DNA of 64,000 nt, taken from Candidatus Melainabacteria bacterium (GTDB lineage Bacteria > Cyanobacteriota > Vampirovibrionia > Gastranaerophilales > Gastranaerophilaceae). The DNA lies in assembly GCA_022009935.1 (NCBI GenBank), contig CP091731.1, positions 1,488,001 to 1,552,000 of the forward strand. The letters run 5' to 3'. Under the pieces are notes generated by a model. The model saw nothing but the letters and a program-made list of their open reading frames with translations, was not told the origin of the DNA and made no database searches. Position 1 is the stretch's first letter; each line of letters opens with the position of its first letter. Shown here piece by piece: positions 9,909 through 20,485 of this stretch. Both the position numbers and the translations under genes were made by a program.

Positions 9909-10116
9909 AAATAAAACCTCCTTAATTTTTTCTAATAAAATCGAACCGTATTTAAAGTATGTTTGTTGGGATGAAGCCGGTTTTTTGTTTATATTGTCTA
10001 ACTTTCATGCGAAAGTTGCAGGAAAAACCATCAACAAATCCGCTGTCTCAGACGAAAAAACTTAAACAAACCATCAGTTATACCTTAATGCAATGAACAG
10101 GAAAAATACTTGAAAC

Positions 10117-10142
10117 AAAAAAAGCCTGTCTATAAGACAGGC
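10117..10142 (-). terminator. Terminator upstream of the toxin gene
   Basis: Stem gcctgtc / gacaggc followed on the minus strand by seven T. It ends the transcript of 10191-10545. Confidence 0.8.
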
Positions 10143-10190
10143 ACATATATGTGGGTATATAAAAAATAGAAGTGTTAAATGAAAAAAAAA

Positions 10191-10545
10191 TTAAATCCGT
10201 GCATTATAGAAATTTATGTAATATTGTTCATTGGCAAAACAATCAACTTTTTGGTCAAGCAATTTTTTCTTTAAAATAGGATTGTTGGCTACATAACTTT
10301 CAAACTGGAGCCCATTAATAAAAGACTGAGTTTTATTAATTCGATTAAAAAGTTTATAAACACTTTTGTTAGAAAAAATATATTTTTGGGGAGCAATTTA
10401 AAATCCTCAATAAGCTCGTTATCTTTTTTATTTTTTGTTCCTCAATTTCAGTTTTGGCTTCTTGTGCAAATTTTTGCATCATTAATTCATCAAATGATAG
10501 AGAAGAAGAACGAATAATATTATCAACATTATCTTTATTTTTCAT
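10191..10545 (-). CDS. Small phage protein, unknown
   Basis: Starts MKNKDNVDNIIRSSS with AAGGAG upstream; one shift near 10435 joins EEQKIKK to DNELIEDFKLLPK and on to ANEQYYINFYNARI at the stop, about 117 residues. Soluble and helical with no recognised motif. Its place between the tail adaptor and the toxin-like protein, in the same direction, makes a virion or assembly role likely. Confidence 0.5.
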
Positions 10546-10584
10546 AATAAAATCTCCTTAAATTTGTAATAAAAAGTAATAGAA

Positions 10585-11216
10585 TTAGAACGTAATAAAC
10601 GGAAAATCATAAGATGAGCGAACAGATTTTGCTCGCAAGTTTGCAAGTGCATCGTTGAACATAGAAAACCAATATTTAAACTTAACATGGTTAGGATTAC
10701 CCTTAAACTTCATGCAAGTTCCATAAACAAGAGCCATTTCGGCATATGGCAAAGGCAAAAGAGAAACATCTGTTTCATTTTCAAAAAACAGGTTGCTCTT
10801 GTCCTTTTGCATCCACAACTGAATTATCGGTATAATAAGTAACAAGTGCAGTTTTAGCTTCATCAAACTTAGGAAGTAAAATATAGTTGTCAAAAACAGA
10901 AAAAAGAATGTCCTCGCGTTTCATTGTATAGGAGTTTTTTATAATTTGGTTGAAAACGATAGAATACACCATCAATTGAAAGTGAATCAATACGTCCAAA
11001 AATCGGATTAACAATTTTTGAAGTAGAAACCGGGATTGAGAAAGTTTTTTCTCTAAGCAAGAAATCCCAATCATAAGACGTGCAAATTTCGGTGTTCACA
11101 CGAGATAAAATCTGTTTAATTTTAAGATGATCTTGTTTGACAAGCTCATCAAAATTAATAACAGTTCGATAATTCATTTCGATTAAAATTTTATTAACAA
11201 GTTCTAAATAATTCAT
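10585..11216 (-). CDS. Phage head-tail adaptor / tail tubular A-like protein
   Basis: About 210 residues read through two shifts (near 10930 and 10795). Start at 11216 (MNYLELVNKILIEMNYR) with GAGG upstream. The N-terminal helix pair followed by LSRVNTEICTSYDWDFLLRE, then a beta-rich middle (SIDGVFYRFQPNYKKL, YILLPKFDE) and the end AEMALVYGTCMKFKGNP with NDALANLRAKS is the layout of podovirus adaptor proteins that dock under the portal. The identification is from pattern and position between small terminase and other virion genes. Confidence 0.55.
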
Positions 11217-11353
11217 AAAAAATACCTCATTTTCTAAAATAAAATAATAAAAAAGACACCCCATACTAAATGCGGTGTCAAACCTAAAAAAAGAAAGGTG
11301 AATAATAAACAAATAATGAATATAGAAAAGTATAAAGGAGAATATAAAGAATA

Positions 11354-11852
11354 TTACAATTTGTTTTCATCAAGATTATTGATAATATTAATTTGAGGAG
11401 AAGATGAGTCATCATCATAATTGTCATCTTTATTCTCAAATTTTGAATTACCGGATGCAAAATCAAGCTGTTTGCACAAATTTTCAAGAGCTTTTAAAGC
11501 AACAGCAACATCTTTTTGTTTTTTATTAGACTTAATCCCATTTTTTCCACGATTGGAAGGAGATAAATGTTCATCAAAATCAGTTTCACAAGCTGAGTCA
11601 TTTAAAGAGTTTTCAATAATGTCAACTAATTTTTTAACAATATAAGCTTTTGAAATGTTTAAAGTTCTGGTTTGAGAAGACAAAATTGAATTGATTTCAT
11701 CAATAACATATTCTTTATCCAGAAGCATTTGAGCAACAGAAGGAGCATTTTTTTCACAATAACCTGCTTCAATGGCGGACTTTGCAGGATTAAGCGTATC
11801 AATATAAATTTTAATAAATTTTTTTTGAACATTAGTTAGTTTTTTTTTTCAT
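11354..11852 (-). CDS. terS: Terminase small subunit
   Basis: The frame starts at ATG 11852 in a run of ten A (nine would keep frame), then reads LTNVQKKFIKIYIDTLNPAKSA, AIEAGYCEKNAPSVAQMLL and TRTLNISKAYIVKKLVD. The pattern xxFIxxYxxxxNPAxxAIxAGY is the HTH signature of small terminases, which recognise phage DNA for packaging. A central lysine-rich stretch with KDVAVALKALENLCKQL and an acidic Asp-rich C-terminus complete about 165 residues. The large subunit is not found in the window. Confidence 0.75.
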
Positions 11853-11888
11853 AAATACCTCATAAAAAAAAATAAAGACAAAAGAATA

Positions 11889-12092
11889 TTAAAAAACATT
11901 TTTATCTTGAAAATTACGTATAAAAAAGCAAGCTGCACTAACACGATTTCTGACACCAAGTTTAATAAAAATCCGATTAACATGTGTTTGAACGGTACGA
12001 TTTGAAATACCAAGTTTTGATGCAATTTCTTTATCCGTAAGACCGTATGGTAAATATGACAAAATTTCAATTTCTCGATTTGAGAGTTTCAT
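11889..12092 (-). CDS. Stand-alone LuxR-type HTH regulator
   Basis: 67 residues starting MKLSNREIEILSYLPYG with AAGGA ten bases upstream. LTDKEIASKLGISNRTVQTHV is a textbook LuxR/GerE helix-turn-helix, followed by IFIKLGVRNRVSAA. There is no receiver or ligand-binding domain, so the protein is just the DNA-binding module. It is 37 bp upstream of the small terminase gene in the same direction and probably controls phage late genes. Confidence 0.8.
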   Translation of the reverse strand: MKLSNREIEILSYLPYGLTDKEIASKLGISNRTVQTHVNRIFIKLGVRNRVSAACFFIRNFQDKNVF

Positions 12093-12210
12093 AATAATAT
12101 AATCCTTAACTATAAGTAAGAGAATTAAATTTGCGACATTATATCTTAAAAACCATGCTAAAAGAGATATATATTTTCCATAAAAATTTATATACAAATT
12201 AAATAAAAAC

Positions 12211-12240
12211 TTGACAATAGCAAAAAAATATAATTATATA
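12211..12240 (+). promoter_or_regulatory. Likely sigma-70 promoter for the RipA-like gene
   Basis: TTGACA at 12211-12216 and TATATA at 12235-12240, 18-bp spacer, about 40 bp before the ATG at 12279. Confidence 0.5.
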
Positions 12241-12278
12241 TAAATAGTCAGTAATAATAATTAGGAGTATAAATAAAA

Positions 12279-12762
12279 ATGGATAATGACACAAATATAA
12301 TTCTCGAGCAATATCGAATATATACAGAATCAAAAGACAAATTTATAGATCGTTCATTTCAAACGAACCGTCATTATTTTTGGTAATATGCGGTTTGTGC
12401 ATAGTTTTAGTACTATTTAAACAATTTTTTCCAACAATAGCAATAATATTTACTTTATTTTTATCATTTGCAGGAATGGGAATAGCAATTTTGTGGTATT
12501 TAAACCAAGACAGTTACTCATTTTTGATAAAAATAAAATATGCAGATGTGCTTGAAGAAATAGAAAACAGATTGCCAATAGCTCCAAATCAAATGGAACA
12601 TGCAATTTTAAATGAAAATCTAAAAAACGTCATGCATTCGTATTTCTATTTAACGATATACAAAAATTTATGGCAGTAATACTATTTTTACTATTTTTAA
12701 CCTACTTTTTAATTGACATAATACCATTTTTTAGCGGATTGATAAAAAATTATTTGCTATAA
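12279..12762 (+). CDS. RipA-like membrane protein (tentative)
   Basis: Starts MDNDTNIILEQYRIYTESK with TAGGAG upstream. Shifts near 12375 and 12650 are bridged. The opening LEQYRIYTESKDKFIDR resembles the N-terminus of RipA-type octameric membrane proteins. It is followed by two close membrane helices, WYLNQDSYSFLIKIK, a cytoplasmic stretch with IENRLPIAP, and two more helices ending IPFFSGLIKNYLL. About 160 residues. The family link is from memory of the N-terminal pattern; a plain phage-associated membrane protein is the alternative. It converges on and slightly overlaps the next gene. Confidence 0.45.
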
Positions 12763-13166
12763 ACAAAATCTGGAATTTTATCAATTAAATTACGTTCAAT
12801 AATATTTTCAAAATTATCAAATTTGCCAATTTTAAGTGAATGCAAAGAGCTATAACATCTTTTTTTGGAGCCAAATTCATTATAATAAAGAAAGAATTTG
12901 CTACCTTGAGGAATTTTATAGTTGTCAAACTCGTGAATAATAAAAGGTTTTAGTTTTATAAAAAATTTGACAGCTTTGCTGTTACGTTTGCGTACAAAAG
13001 TAATATTATTCATAAAATCGACTCTTGTCAATTGAAGAACATAATTTTGACAAACAGGACATTTTTCAAGAACATCCAAAAGACAAGTTTTATATTTATT
13101 ATATCTATCATCAATTTCATAGGTGCGCGTTTTTCTTAACGCACCACAACAATGCAAATATCCCAA
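12750..13166 (-). CDS. Small putative zinc-binding protein
   Basis: 138 residues from TTG 13166 (AAGGAG nine bases upstream) reading GYLHCCGALRKTRTYE; the longer ATG frame to 13202 would span the ribosome binding site. LHCCG near the N-terminus and CPVCQNYV near residue 55 could jointly bind zinc, with an intervening Cys in YKTCLLDVLEK. The rest is basic and aromatic. Zinc-ribbon phage regulators such as Com are similar in layout, but there is no firm family match. Confidence 0.5.
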   Translation of the reverse strand: MGYLHCCGALRKTRTYEIDDRYNKYKTCLLDVLEKCPVCQNYVLQLTRVDFMNNITFVRKRNSKAVKFFIKLKPFIIHEFDNYKIPQGSKFFLYYNEFGSKKRCYSSLHSLKIGKFDNFENIIERNLIDKIPDFVYSK

Positions 13167-13514
13167 ACTTACTCTCCTTAAAAAAAATAACACTAAAGAC
13201 AATTATCCCTTTAAGTAATTTTCGAAGAAATGAAATTACCATCAAAAGGGCTTATATCTACCTTCGAAGAATATAGCTTTTATTTAAGCTATATTTCAAG
13301 TATACATACTTACTACAATTTTTAAAGTCCGTTTTTATACTTAGTCATTTTGAGAACGGATAAACTGTGTAAGTAAAAATACTTAAATTAAATAATGTAG
13401 TAAAAAAATTAAAGTCCTAAAATTAAATGATATTAAGCATTTTAAAGATTTGCTTAAAAAACAATTTTAATGCAGATTTGAATAATTTAATTCAAAAAAG
13501 ATATCGCATTTATA
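13167..13514. other. Intergenic, 348 bp, no gene seen
   Basis: AT-rich spacer. The only structure noted is an inverted repeat near 13269-13293 (aatatagctt / aagctatatt) without a T-run. No promoter was assigned. Confidence 0.4.
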
Positions 13515-14460
13515 TTAAGTTTTATTAAGTTGCTTATTTAAAAAGCTATTTTTAATTTTTAAAGCACTCCATAAAACAAGTGAAGAAAAAGAAGCAAAAA
13601 ATAAATAAGTTAAAAATCCAAGAAAATTTATAAGTTTAACTTTATTATACATATTCTTATTAAGAACTTTTTTTGGCAAATTTTTGCCCTTGCAGACTTG
13701 CCAAACCTTCCTCAACAAGCATAGGCAAAAAGATGAAAATAAAATTAAAGGGAGAAAATTTAACAAAAGAATTTTGTGCTTTTAATAAAAAAGTATTTAA
13801 TTTAGAATTGTTTTCTTTTGGTTGATTACCTTCTTTATACATAGGCAAACAAAGTGAAATAACAGTTAAAGGCAGGATTAAAATTTGATGCAATTCCCTT
13901 ACTTTTTGCAAACCTCTGGCAAAAACTGTTTTATTATGATTATAAGCATGTCCCATTTCATGAAATATAAAGAAAGACGTGTATTTTTTGAGGAATAAAT
14001 AGTTTTATCAAAAAAAGTATAACAAGAATTATTATTTTTCATATGTTCTGAAACAATATCAAAATATGTTTCCAAAGAATACTTATTAAGCCATTGGGAA
14101 GTTATATTTTTTTTAATATGTTCTTTTATATTATACATATCTTTTTTAAAATCGTTACATTTAAAAAATAGACACCCCAAATTCATTTAATTTTGACTTT
14201 TTAAATGCTTTATCAAAAGCTTCTTCAAAACTTTTAACTTGTGAGCATGACAAAGATTTATTAATATTTACCATTTTATCTATAATTGATTTTGAAACTT
14301 TTGGTGGAATATTGGCAACCATATAATAATCTGTAATAACCAAAGCACAAGACAAAAGTGATGATAAAAAATTTTGCTTAGTTTTATATTTTTCTTCATC
14401 TGACTTTTGTTTTTTAAATGAATATTTGTATTGTGGATTATTAAAATTTATCTGTTGCAT
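13515..14460 (-). CDS. Membrane-associated zinc metallopeptidase (HEMGH)
   Basis: About 310 residues across three shifts. It starts MQQINFNNPQYKYSF; a soluble helical part with SLETYFDIVSEHMKNN leads to NTRLSLYFHEMGHAYNHN, where HEMGH is the HExxH zinc motif. A hydrophobic segment (ILILPLTVISLCLPM), a second one (FNFIFIFLPML) followed by VEEGLASLQ as a plausible third zinc ligand, and a third helix (FLGFLTYLFFASFSSLVL) follow. This looks like a gluzincin embedded in the membrane. Substrate unknown. The motif is lost if each frame is read alone; it appears only across the shift near 13955. Confidence 0.6.
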
Positions 14461-14606
14461 AATTTGCCTTTTAATAAGATAAAATTTGTAATAAAAAAAA
14501 TTTGCCTATATTAGACATTTTGTAAAGTTCTGTTAAGTTTTGTCATTTTTTCTTTTTTTATTTTATAATATTACAATATTAATAGACTATTAAAGGAAAA
14601 TAAATA

Positions 14607-16239
14607 ATGAGTTTTAACATAATTCATGGACATTTTGCGCCACCATATTTGGAACAAAAAAGCATCTTTTGCTCTAGAAAAATTAAATAAACATATTCAA
14701 AAAAAATCAAAACAAATAACTCTTTCAGAACAATTAAGAATTTCTCCATTAAATTTAGCACGTCAGGAAAAGTTATCTAAGGAACCATTTTTTTTAGAAA
14801 AATGCAGTGAAGCTATTGAAAAAAAGATGCTAAAATTTTGCCTGAAACCTTAAAAACATATTATTGTCCATCAGTTTCACATCCAAACAGTATTTTTTAG
14901 AGATATTTTATCCAAAAATAAATTACAAAATTTACATACAATTAAAAAAAGATTTTTTAACACATACATTCAATTGCTAAATGAAACTTTTAATAAAATT
15001 CCAAATTTTGAAGAAGAAGGCAATCCAAACAACAAGTGTTTGTCAATAGACGACTATAAATTTCAATGTAAAAAGCTAAAGAATCAATAATGAAATTAAA
15101 TGACGAAAAAATAAAAAATGAAATAAAAAAATTATACCCTTCTTTTGATTCAACCATGACAAATTCAAATGATTTATTAACAAAAGATGTAAGATTATTC
15201 AAGTTACTACTTGCAAAAACTATTGTTCAAGGACTTCAAAATAGAGATTATAGTTATTTTACAGTAACAATTAATGATGATTTAATAAAAAAATAATTTC
15301 AAACCTACCCAATAAAAATAAAATTACATCATTAGAAAACACATATAAAAAAGCAGTTATTGAATATCAACAAGAACACTTTGCACAATGGGGTATTAAA
15401 GAAAAACAAGAAGGAAATGAAACCTTAATACGTATTCCCAAAAACACAACCAAATGAAAAATACTATATAGAAAGATATCAAGTTCTTCAAACATATAGT
15501 TGCAAAACATGGGTGTACACATACATATAATGCCCCAAAATATCTACAACAAGGTGATTTTGTTATATATAAACCGGATAAAAATTCATGTAATAATAAC
15601 CATAAGAACGTAGCATTTCGTTATGAAAATGATAAAATTGTAGAAATTGAAAATTTTACAAATGATAGAAATATAAACCCTTGGGATTTGGATTATTATA
15701 ATACAATCTTCAATAAATATCCTGAATTAAAAAAACATTTAAGTAATTTTTTAAAAAACAAAATTACGGAATCTGAAAGAAATAAAAAAACAGATTTAAA
15801 AATATTTTGGAATTATACAATACCAATATAAAAACAGATTTAACTACAGAAGATGTAATTGCAATAAATAAAACTATAAAAAAACTAACGAAACATTAAT
15901 GCTTAACCTAAATAAATTAAATAGTTCTCACTTAAGCAAAATATATAATGAATTAAATACTATATTTAAAACAACAAAAGATGTACTTTACGAAGATGAT
16001 ACTAAAATGACACAAATAAATAACTTATTATCTATTCTAAAACAAAATAATGATAGCGAGATACAAGAAAAAATTAAAAAGAAATTGAAAGCGTTATTAA
16101 TGATTTTAAAAAAACAAATAGATTGAAACCTGATTTTATATTAGCTCATTTAGATAATATCCCCATACTTGATATTCTTGATTTTGATATAGATGATCAT
16201 CCATTGCCTCCTCCTGAAATTCTTCTTGAAGTAATATAA
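14607..16239 (+). pseudogene. Heavily broken gene, unknown function
   Basis: Begins MSFNIIHGHFAPPYLEQK (weak AAAGGA) and can be followed through at least six frame changes: LNKHIQKKSKQITLSEQ, NIPNFEEEGNPNN-like helical text, DVRLFKLLLAKTIVQGL, CKHGCTHTYNAPKYLQQ, GDFVIYKPDKNS, NINPWDLDYYNTIFNKY, and a final DFDIDDHPLPPPEILLEVI. If one gene, it encodes about 540 mostly helical, charged residues. The shift density is higher than in neighbours, so besides read errors there may be real decay. No family recognised. Confidence 0.4.
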
Positions 16240-16354
16240 ATAATTAAAAAAAATAAACAAATTATTACGTTTTGTAACAATTTAAAAAATATTAAAGTTT
16301 TTACCCAATATATCCGTAATATATAAATGATATATCAAAAATAGAGGTAAAACG

Positions 16355-16839
16355 ATGGTTGATGCAATAAGTTCATCATCTGTAAGTTCCTACACCACAG
16401 GCTACGACAGTGAATATGAGTACATAAAAAGATGCTTCAAGCGTATGGTTTGTCAACAACAGGGAATAAAAACGTTGACAAAGCGACCTTGGAAAAATAT
16501 TTAACGAACGAAAAAAGTCAAATTCCGACAGCGGAAGAAGAGAATGTAAAAAGCCAAGGGATACAAACCTATCCACAATATTATTTCATTTTGACAGAAC
16601 TTGGGCTATCACAAGATGATGATGATATGAGTGTTGATAGAACGAATATTGAGGACGAACTTTTAAGAAGAATCGGGGACAACAACACAAGCGAAGAGAA
16701 AAAAGCTTATTATCAGGATTTGTATAACAAACTTGACTTATATTTTACAGACACAACAACACAAATATCAATTGCTGCAAGTTCATTTCAAGGTGCCACA
16801 ATGTTGGGCAACTTGAATAGAGTTTTGCTTGGAATATAA
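16355..16839 (+). CDS. Conserved-looking hypothetical protein
   Basis: Starts MVDAISSSSVSSYTTGYDSE with GAGG upstream, one shift near 16430, then MLQAYGLSTTGNKNVDKATLE, a Ser/Thr/Asp-rich middle with SQDDDDMSVDRTNIEDELL, and QISIAASSFQGATMLGNLN near the end; about 160 residues. It has no signal peptide or membrane helix. It resembles small structural or secreted-effector-like helical proteins only in composition. Its 3' end overlaps the convergent U32 gene by about 57 bp. Confidence 0.5.
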
Positions 16840-18503
16840 AAAGTTTAGAAATTTAGTTAAGAATATTGAAACATAGTTGCCATTAAAGGTGTTCAAATCA
16901 AAAACAAATTCATTGATACCAATATTTTGGAGATTTTCAACCAAATGATAGTTTTCAAGGATTTCATCTTTATACATATGCATACGACAAAACCCGTCGG
17001 TAGTAAAAGGGAAGATTTTGTTTAAAGACGGGTCAAAAATAGCATAATTTCCATTATGGCAAGGTGCTTGACAAGATAGACGAGAAATTATAGCAGAATC
17101 GTTATTCAAAGGACAAAGCCCAAGCGACGGCACTTTGATGTTTCCAGCAATTTTATATTTTTTACGGACAATTGATTTATCAAGTTTTGCAATATAATTT
17201 TTTAGGATTTCAAAATCTTCGATTTGAGAAAAGTCAATACAATTAATATTTTTTGTCAAATGCGAAAGACAAGCAGCAGAAGAGCTGTTAATAATATTAA
17301 TACCATCACCTATTTCAATAGGGAAAGAATTTAGATCATTGTCATTAATAAATGCCCAAAAATAGCCGATATTGTTGACAATGCAAGTTCCCGGTTTAGG
17401 GTGTGAGATAAGCAAGGATTTAACATAGTCAAAAACCCGTTCAAAATCACGTTCAATCAAAATACGTGGGGTGCTGACATTCAAATTGATGTTATATCTA
17501 AGACAAAAAAGCTTGACAGAATGCATAATATCGTTGAAACTTTTTGAAGCAAGGTCATAAGTGCTGATAATTTCGCCATATTCAATTGAATAGACAGGAT
17601 TGAAGCCTATTTTTTTGATAAACATTTCAAGGTTTTTTATTTGTGCCAAACTTGAAAGTCTAAGATTAATTTTGGGCAAATTTAAAGAAGAATAGTCAAC
17701 ATTTTTTTTGAGTCTTGAAGATTTGACATTCCAAGTATGTTTTTGAATATGAGAACTAAAGTTAAAATCGTTGCCATTAATAGAAATAATTTCGCCTGAA
17801 AAATGATTAGTTTTGTAGTAACTTTTTCTAACGTGTTTAAAAAGGCAATTTATAGTTTTGATAAGAAACAGGGTCGTTTAAGATATTTTCAATCAAAATG
17901 CAAGCATTGAGAATCTCTTCACTAGTTTTAAACTTACCTTTAATTACAACATTTGAAATTGCGTTCAAATCCTTAATTTGTGAAGCGAAATAAGGCAAAT
18001 TGTCTGAATCGACAGACAAATGCACATTTGTGCATTGTTTTATTTTTTGGATATTTTTCAAATAAATTTCTTCGGTAATAATAACTTCATCGATGTTGTG
18101 AAAGGATTTCAAGAATTCAATTCCAAAAGATTGTGGATATCGAAATAAGAATCGATAATAATTTTGAAAGGAATTTTATTTTGGCTATTTTCAATTTCTT
18201 TAATAATTTGTAAGACGGTATAGCTATTGACAAAAAATGCCGTCGATTTGAGTTGTTTTGAGGAATTCAACAAATTTTTTGACTTCATCTTGAAGATTTT
18301 CAGATATATCGTGTTTAAAATTTACAAAAATTCGAGAGTCTAATTTGTGTGCCATTTGAATAAAATCATATATATATATGAAATTACCATCAAAAAAATC
18401 TGTCATAATATACATAAAAGTCACGACAAGAAGTTTTATCAAAAAGCAATTTGATATCGTCCGGTGATTTAACAGGAGAAACAATGTTTAATTTATTAGC
18501 CAT
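16783..18503 (-). CDS. Peptidase U32 family protein
   Basis: About 570 residues, start MANKLNIVSPVKSPDD at 18503, shifts near 18415, 18225, 18120 and 17830. The N-terminal half alternates short strands and helices in the manner of the U32 TIM-barrel. The conserved C-terminal part of the barrel is clear: GNIKVPSLGLCPLNNDSA, SRLSCQAPCHNG and FPFTTDGFCRMHMYKDE. The Cys residues in LCP, SCQAPC and FCR match the Fe-S-binding set of U32 proteins such as TrhP, RlhA and UbiU, which act in tRNA/rRNA or ubiquinone hydroxylation rather than proteolysis. Divergently placed from the pilus operon across the 92-bp repeat. Confidence 0.7.
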
Positions 18504-18518
18504 AAAAAAAGTGTATAA

Positions 18519-19012
18519 TATAAAAAACAAAAAGGCAATGGTTGTGGAGTTTAATATGAATTTAGGAAGTGTCAAGATTAAGCATATACTAATTTAACAA
18601 GGAAGATTTATTAAAAAAACAAAAAGGCAATGGTTGTGGAGTTTAATATGAATTTAGGAAGTGTCAAGATTGGACATATACTAATTTAACAAGGAAGGTT
18701 TATTAAAAAAACAAAAAGGCAATGGTTGTGGAGTTTAATATGAATTTAGGAAGTGTCAAGATTGGACATATACTAATTTAACAAGGAAGGTTTATTAAAA
18801 AAACAAAAAGGCAATGGTTGTAGAGCTTAATATGAATTTAGGAAGTGTCAAGATTGGACATATACTAATTTAACAAGGAAGGTTTATTAAAAAACAAAAA
18901 AGGCAATGGTTGTGGAGTTTAATATGAATTTAGGAAGTGTCAAGATTGGACATATACTAATTTAACAAGGAAGGTTTATTAAAAAAACAAAAAGGCAATG
19001 GTTGTGGAATGT
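18519..19012. repeat. 92-bp tandem repeat, five full copies plus a partial
   Basis: The landmark ggcaatgg begins at 18534, 18626, 18718, 18810, 18902 and 18994, an exact 92-bp period. Copies differ at only a few bases. Each holds GTGGAG followed by an ATG reading MNLGSVKIGHILI and a stop (MNLGSVKIKHILI in copy 1). Because 92 is not a multiple of three the copies do not form one frame. The array fills the divergent promoter region between the U32 gene and the pilus operon. Confidence 0.95.
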
Positions 19013-19034
19013 GGAATGTGGAAAAAATAAATAG

Positions 19035-19063
19035 TTGGCTTATATGAAATAATATTGTATAAT
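19035..19063 (+). promoter_or_regulatory. Sigma-70-like promoter of the pilus operon
   Basis: TTGGCT at 19035-19040 and TATAAT at 19058-19063 with a 17-bp spacer, about 50 bp before the first pilus gene and just after the tandem repeat. Confidence 0.65.
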
Positions 19064-19111
19064 AATAATTAAAATATAATTAGTTGAGTTTAAGTGAGAA
19101 GGTAAAGAATA

Positions 19112-20467
19112 TTGAAACCTTTAGATAATGAAGATATATATGGGAATATAACCAATAATAATGGTTCAAATGAAGATAGTTCGTTAAATGAACTAAAGGA
19201 TTTAGCTGTTGAAATAAATGATGCAGAAATAAAAATAGATATGGGTGAGTCACAAATACCTATAAGTAGTGATGATAATTTATATCAGTTTGATGAAACA
19301 GCGAATAGTGACTCAGGTATTGAATACCATGAGCAACTGCCGTATGAAAATACGCCCGAGATAAATTATAATGTATCAAATACGGAAGAAAGTTCTTTTG
19401 CAAATGTGTATGAAGATACATCAAATGATGTAGTGGCTAATGAACATAGCGTTGTTCCAAATGAAGAAATCGAACAATCAACCTATCAGGCAGAAAACAC
19501 CAATGCAAATAATGAAATGGCGCCTGAAAATGAAATATCCTTTGAATATAATAATAACGAAATAAGTGATGAAATTGAAAACGAAAACGAAAATGAAAAT
19601 GCATATACTCCAACGGCAATAGGAAGTGTTCCTGTTGAAATGCCCGAGGAACAAGACGTTGTGGAGTCTGAGCAGTTTCAAGAAGATTATGAAAGCAATC
19701 AAGAAGAAGGGTGTACACCAAATTATCAAGAAGAAGAGTCCAACAACGAAGTGCAAGAAGAGGAGGCTTTGCCACCTAAAAGAAATTTTGCCCCAATATT
19801 AATGGCGATTTTGGCTATAGTTGTGTTTTTTTGTTGTGTTAAACTTACCTCAAGTAAAAGAAAAAAATAAATGGTAATAAAACTGAAGATATCCAAAAAG
19901 AACAAATAGAAGAGCTGAATGAACTTTCGACATTGAACAATCCAAGTGGTCAAGTTGATGAAAAAAATCAAGATAAACGAGCCAAAATGGTTGTATTTGA
20001 TGAAGAACAAAAAGAAACAAGTTCAAACAATGTGAAAATATGTGCTAATCCATTTTTACCAACAATGAGCGTAGGTGATAATGGTGGCAATGATAACTCA
20101 CTTGGAGCATATGAAATAATAGGATTGCCAAGTGGAAGTGAAATTGACAATTCCGTAGAAGTGTCAACAATGATGGAAACAAAAGTATCAGGGATTTTAT
20201 ATGACAGAGATAATCCGCAAGCGATATTAAATTATGATGGACAAGACCAACTTGTGCGTCGAGGTGACCGTTTAGCAGGATTTTATGTAATGAGTATAAC
20301 ACCCGATAAAGTAATATTAAAACAAAGGAAATAACGTATATCGAGTAAGTGTTGGTCAAACAGTAACCGATGAAGGAATAAATTATAACGTAAATTCAAA
20401 CTTAGGGAAACAATTTGGCGGACGCTATAAAAATATAAAAGGCAAAATAATAAATATAAATGAATAA
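19112..20467 (+). CDS. pilP: PilP-like type IV pilus assembly protein
   Basis: About 450 residues over shifts near 19868 and 20330, probably starting at TTG/ATT near 19111 (GAGAAGG upstream). Residues 1-225 are strongly acidic and Asn/Glu-rich and presumably cytoplasmic. A single membrane helix (FAPILMAILAIVVFFCCV) is followed by a periplasmic part ending in the PilP/GspC-like beta domain: VSGILYDRDNPQAILNYDG, LVRRGDRLAGFYVMSITPD and NNVYRVSVGQTV. PilP couples the inner-membrane platform to the secretin. The long acidic cytoplasmic region is unusual for PilP, which is normally a short lipoprotein. First gene of the operon. Confidence 0.7.
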
Positions 20468-20485
20468 GTATCAGGAGAAATAAAA

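Noticed and set aside
18519..19012. CRISPR array
   Set aside because: The unit is a contiguous 92-bp tandem repeat; there are no unique spacers between short repeats.
19437..20010. Several minus-strand hydrophobic frames under pilP
   Set aside because: Products of the acidic, codon-biased plus-strand gene; no starts or conserved motifs.
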